Source: Ga0074130 sp035565355 (GTDB lineage Bacteria > Pseudomonadota > Gammaproteobacteria > Burkholderiales > Rhodocyclaceae). Taken from it: 5,232 bases of DNA. Below are positions 5,029 to 5,232 of the stretch, piece after piece. Under the pieces are notes generated by a model. That model was not told the DNA's origin. It worked only from the letters and a program-made list of their open reading frames with translations, and did not search any database. The translations under genes were made by a program, and so were the position numbers. The stretch is from contig DATMSM010000054.1 of the NCBI GenBank assembly GCA_035565355.1, positions 1-5,232 on the forward strand, written 5' to 3'. Positions within the stretch are counted from its first letter, which is position 1. Every line of letters begins with the position of its first letter.

Positions 5029-5232
5029 GTGAGTCATCCTGACGACAAGCACGACAGCAGCGCCGCCACGACAGCCAGGACCGATCAGGAGCGTGCCCTC
5101 GCCAGCGCCGCCGAGACCGCTATCGCCGCGGAACGCGACGCGCAGGCACACGCGCTGGAACAGGCCGCCATCGACTGCGAAGCCATGCTTCAGGCGCGCC
5201 GCCGTCAGCAGGCCGATATCGAATTACGGCGT
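5029..5232 (+). CDS. Hypothetical hydrophilic alpha-helical protein, N-terminal part (partial, cut by the window edge)
   Basis: An open frame of 68 codons runs from GTG at 5029 to the window end without a stop. An in-frame TAA at 4987 and the lack of any earlier start codon make this GTG the first possible start. AGAAG lies 3 nt upstream and GAGG 12 nt upstream, so neither spacing is ideal. The product starts VSHPDDKHDSSAATTARTDQ, a polar and probably disordered segment. It continues as an Ala/Glu/Arg-rich stretch (about 20-68, with ERALASAAETAIAAERDAQA and AMLQARRRQQADIELRR) likely to form a long amphipathic helix or coiled coil. There is no signal peptide or membrane segment in the visible part. 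I do not recognise the family. Codon use looks like that of the neighbouring genes. Confidence 0.6.
   Translation, partial: MSHPDDKHDSSAATTARTDQERALASAAETAIAAERDAQAHALEQAAIDCEAMLQARRRQQADIELRR

Noticed and set aside
1..5232. tRNA or rRNA genes, insertion sequences, phage or attachment sites
   Set aside because: The window is almost fully covered by housekeeping genes with uniform composition; I saw no tRNA-like folds, transposase motifs or terminal repeats.

Overview
The window is GC-rich bacterial chromosomal DNA from a Gram-negative organism. The gene order ribE-ribB(A)-ribH-nusB-thiL, with a cutA-dsbD pair beside it, suggests a proteobacterium, most likely a betaproteobacterium. That assignment is inferred from gene order and protein style; there is no rRNA here to confirm it.

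Eight genes lie head to tail on the minus strand and fill positions 1-4903. In transcription order they are: an exported lysine-rich protein of unknown function (4903-4562), cutA (4548-4225), a short DsbD-like periplasmic thiol protein (4222-3182), ribE riboflavin synthase (3173-2580), ribB DHBP synthase with a degenerate GTP cyclohydrolase II-like tail (2498-1404), ribH lumazine synthase (1389-925), nusB (928-497) and the first half of thiL (493-1, running off the left edge). Most junctions are 2-14 nt, and ribH and nusB overlap by 4 nt (ATGA). The one wider gap is the 81 nt before ribB, which holds a hairpin. This looks like one long operon, possibly with a second entry point before ribB.

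A 125-nt divergent intergenic region (4904-5028) separates this block from an unrecognised plus-strand gene that starts with GTG at 5029 and runs off the right edge.

RibB, RibH and RibE supply the four-carbon branch and the last two steps of riboflavin synthesis. No functional GTP cyclohydrolase II (RibA) and no RibD is encoded here, so both must lie elsewhere. NusB (antitermination of rRNA transcription) and ThiL (thiamine diphosphate synthesis) are common downstream partners of ribH. The DsbD-like protein and CutA form the periplasmic thiol and metal-tolerance part.

The most unusual item is the DsbD-like protein. It keeps the N-terminal alpha and C-terminal thioredoxin (gamma) domains with their cysteine pairs, but the eight-helix electron-carrying membrane domain is replaced by a cysteine-free two-helix hairpin. 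Next are the exported histone-H1-like polycation and the RibB tail that has lost its zinc cysteines.
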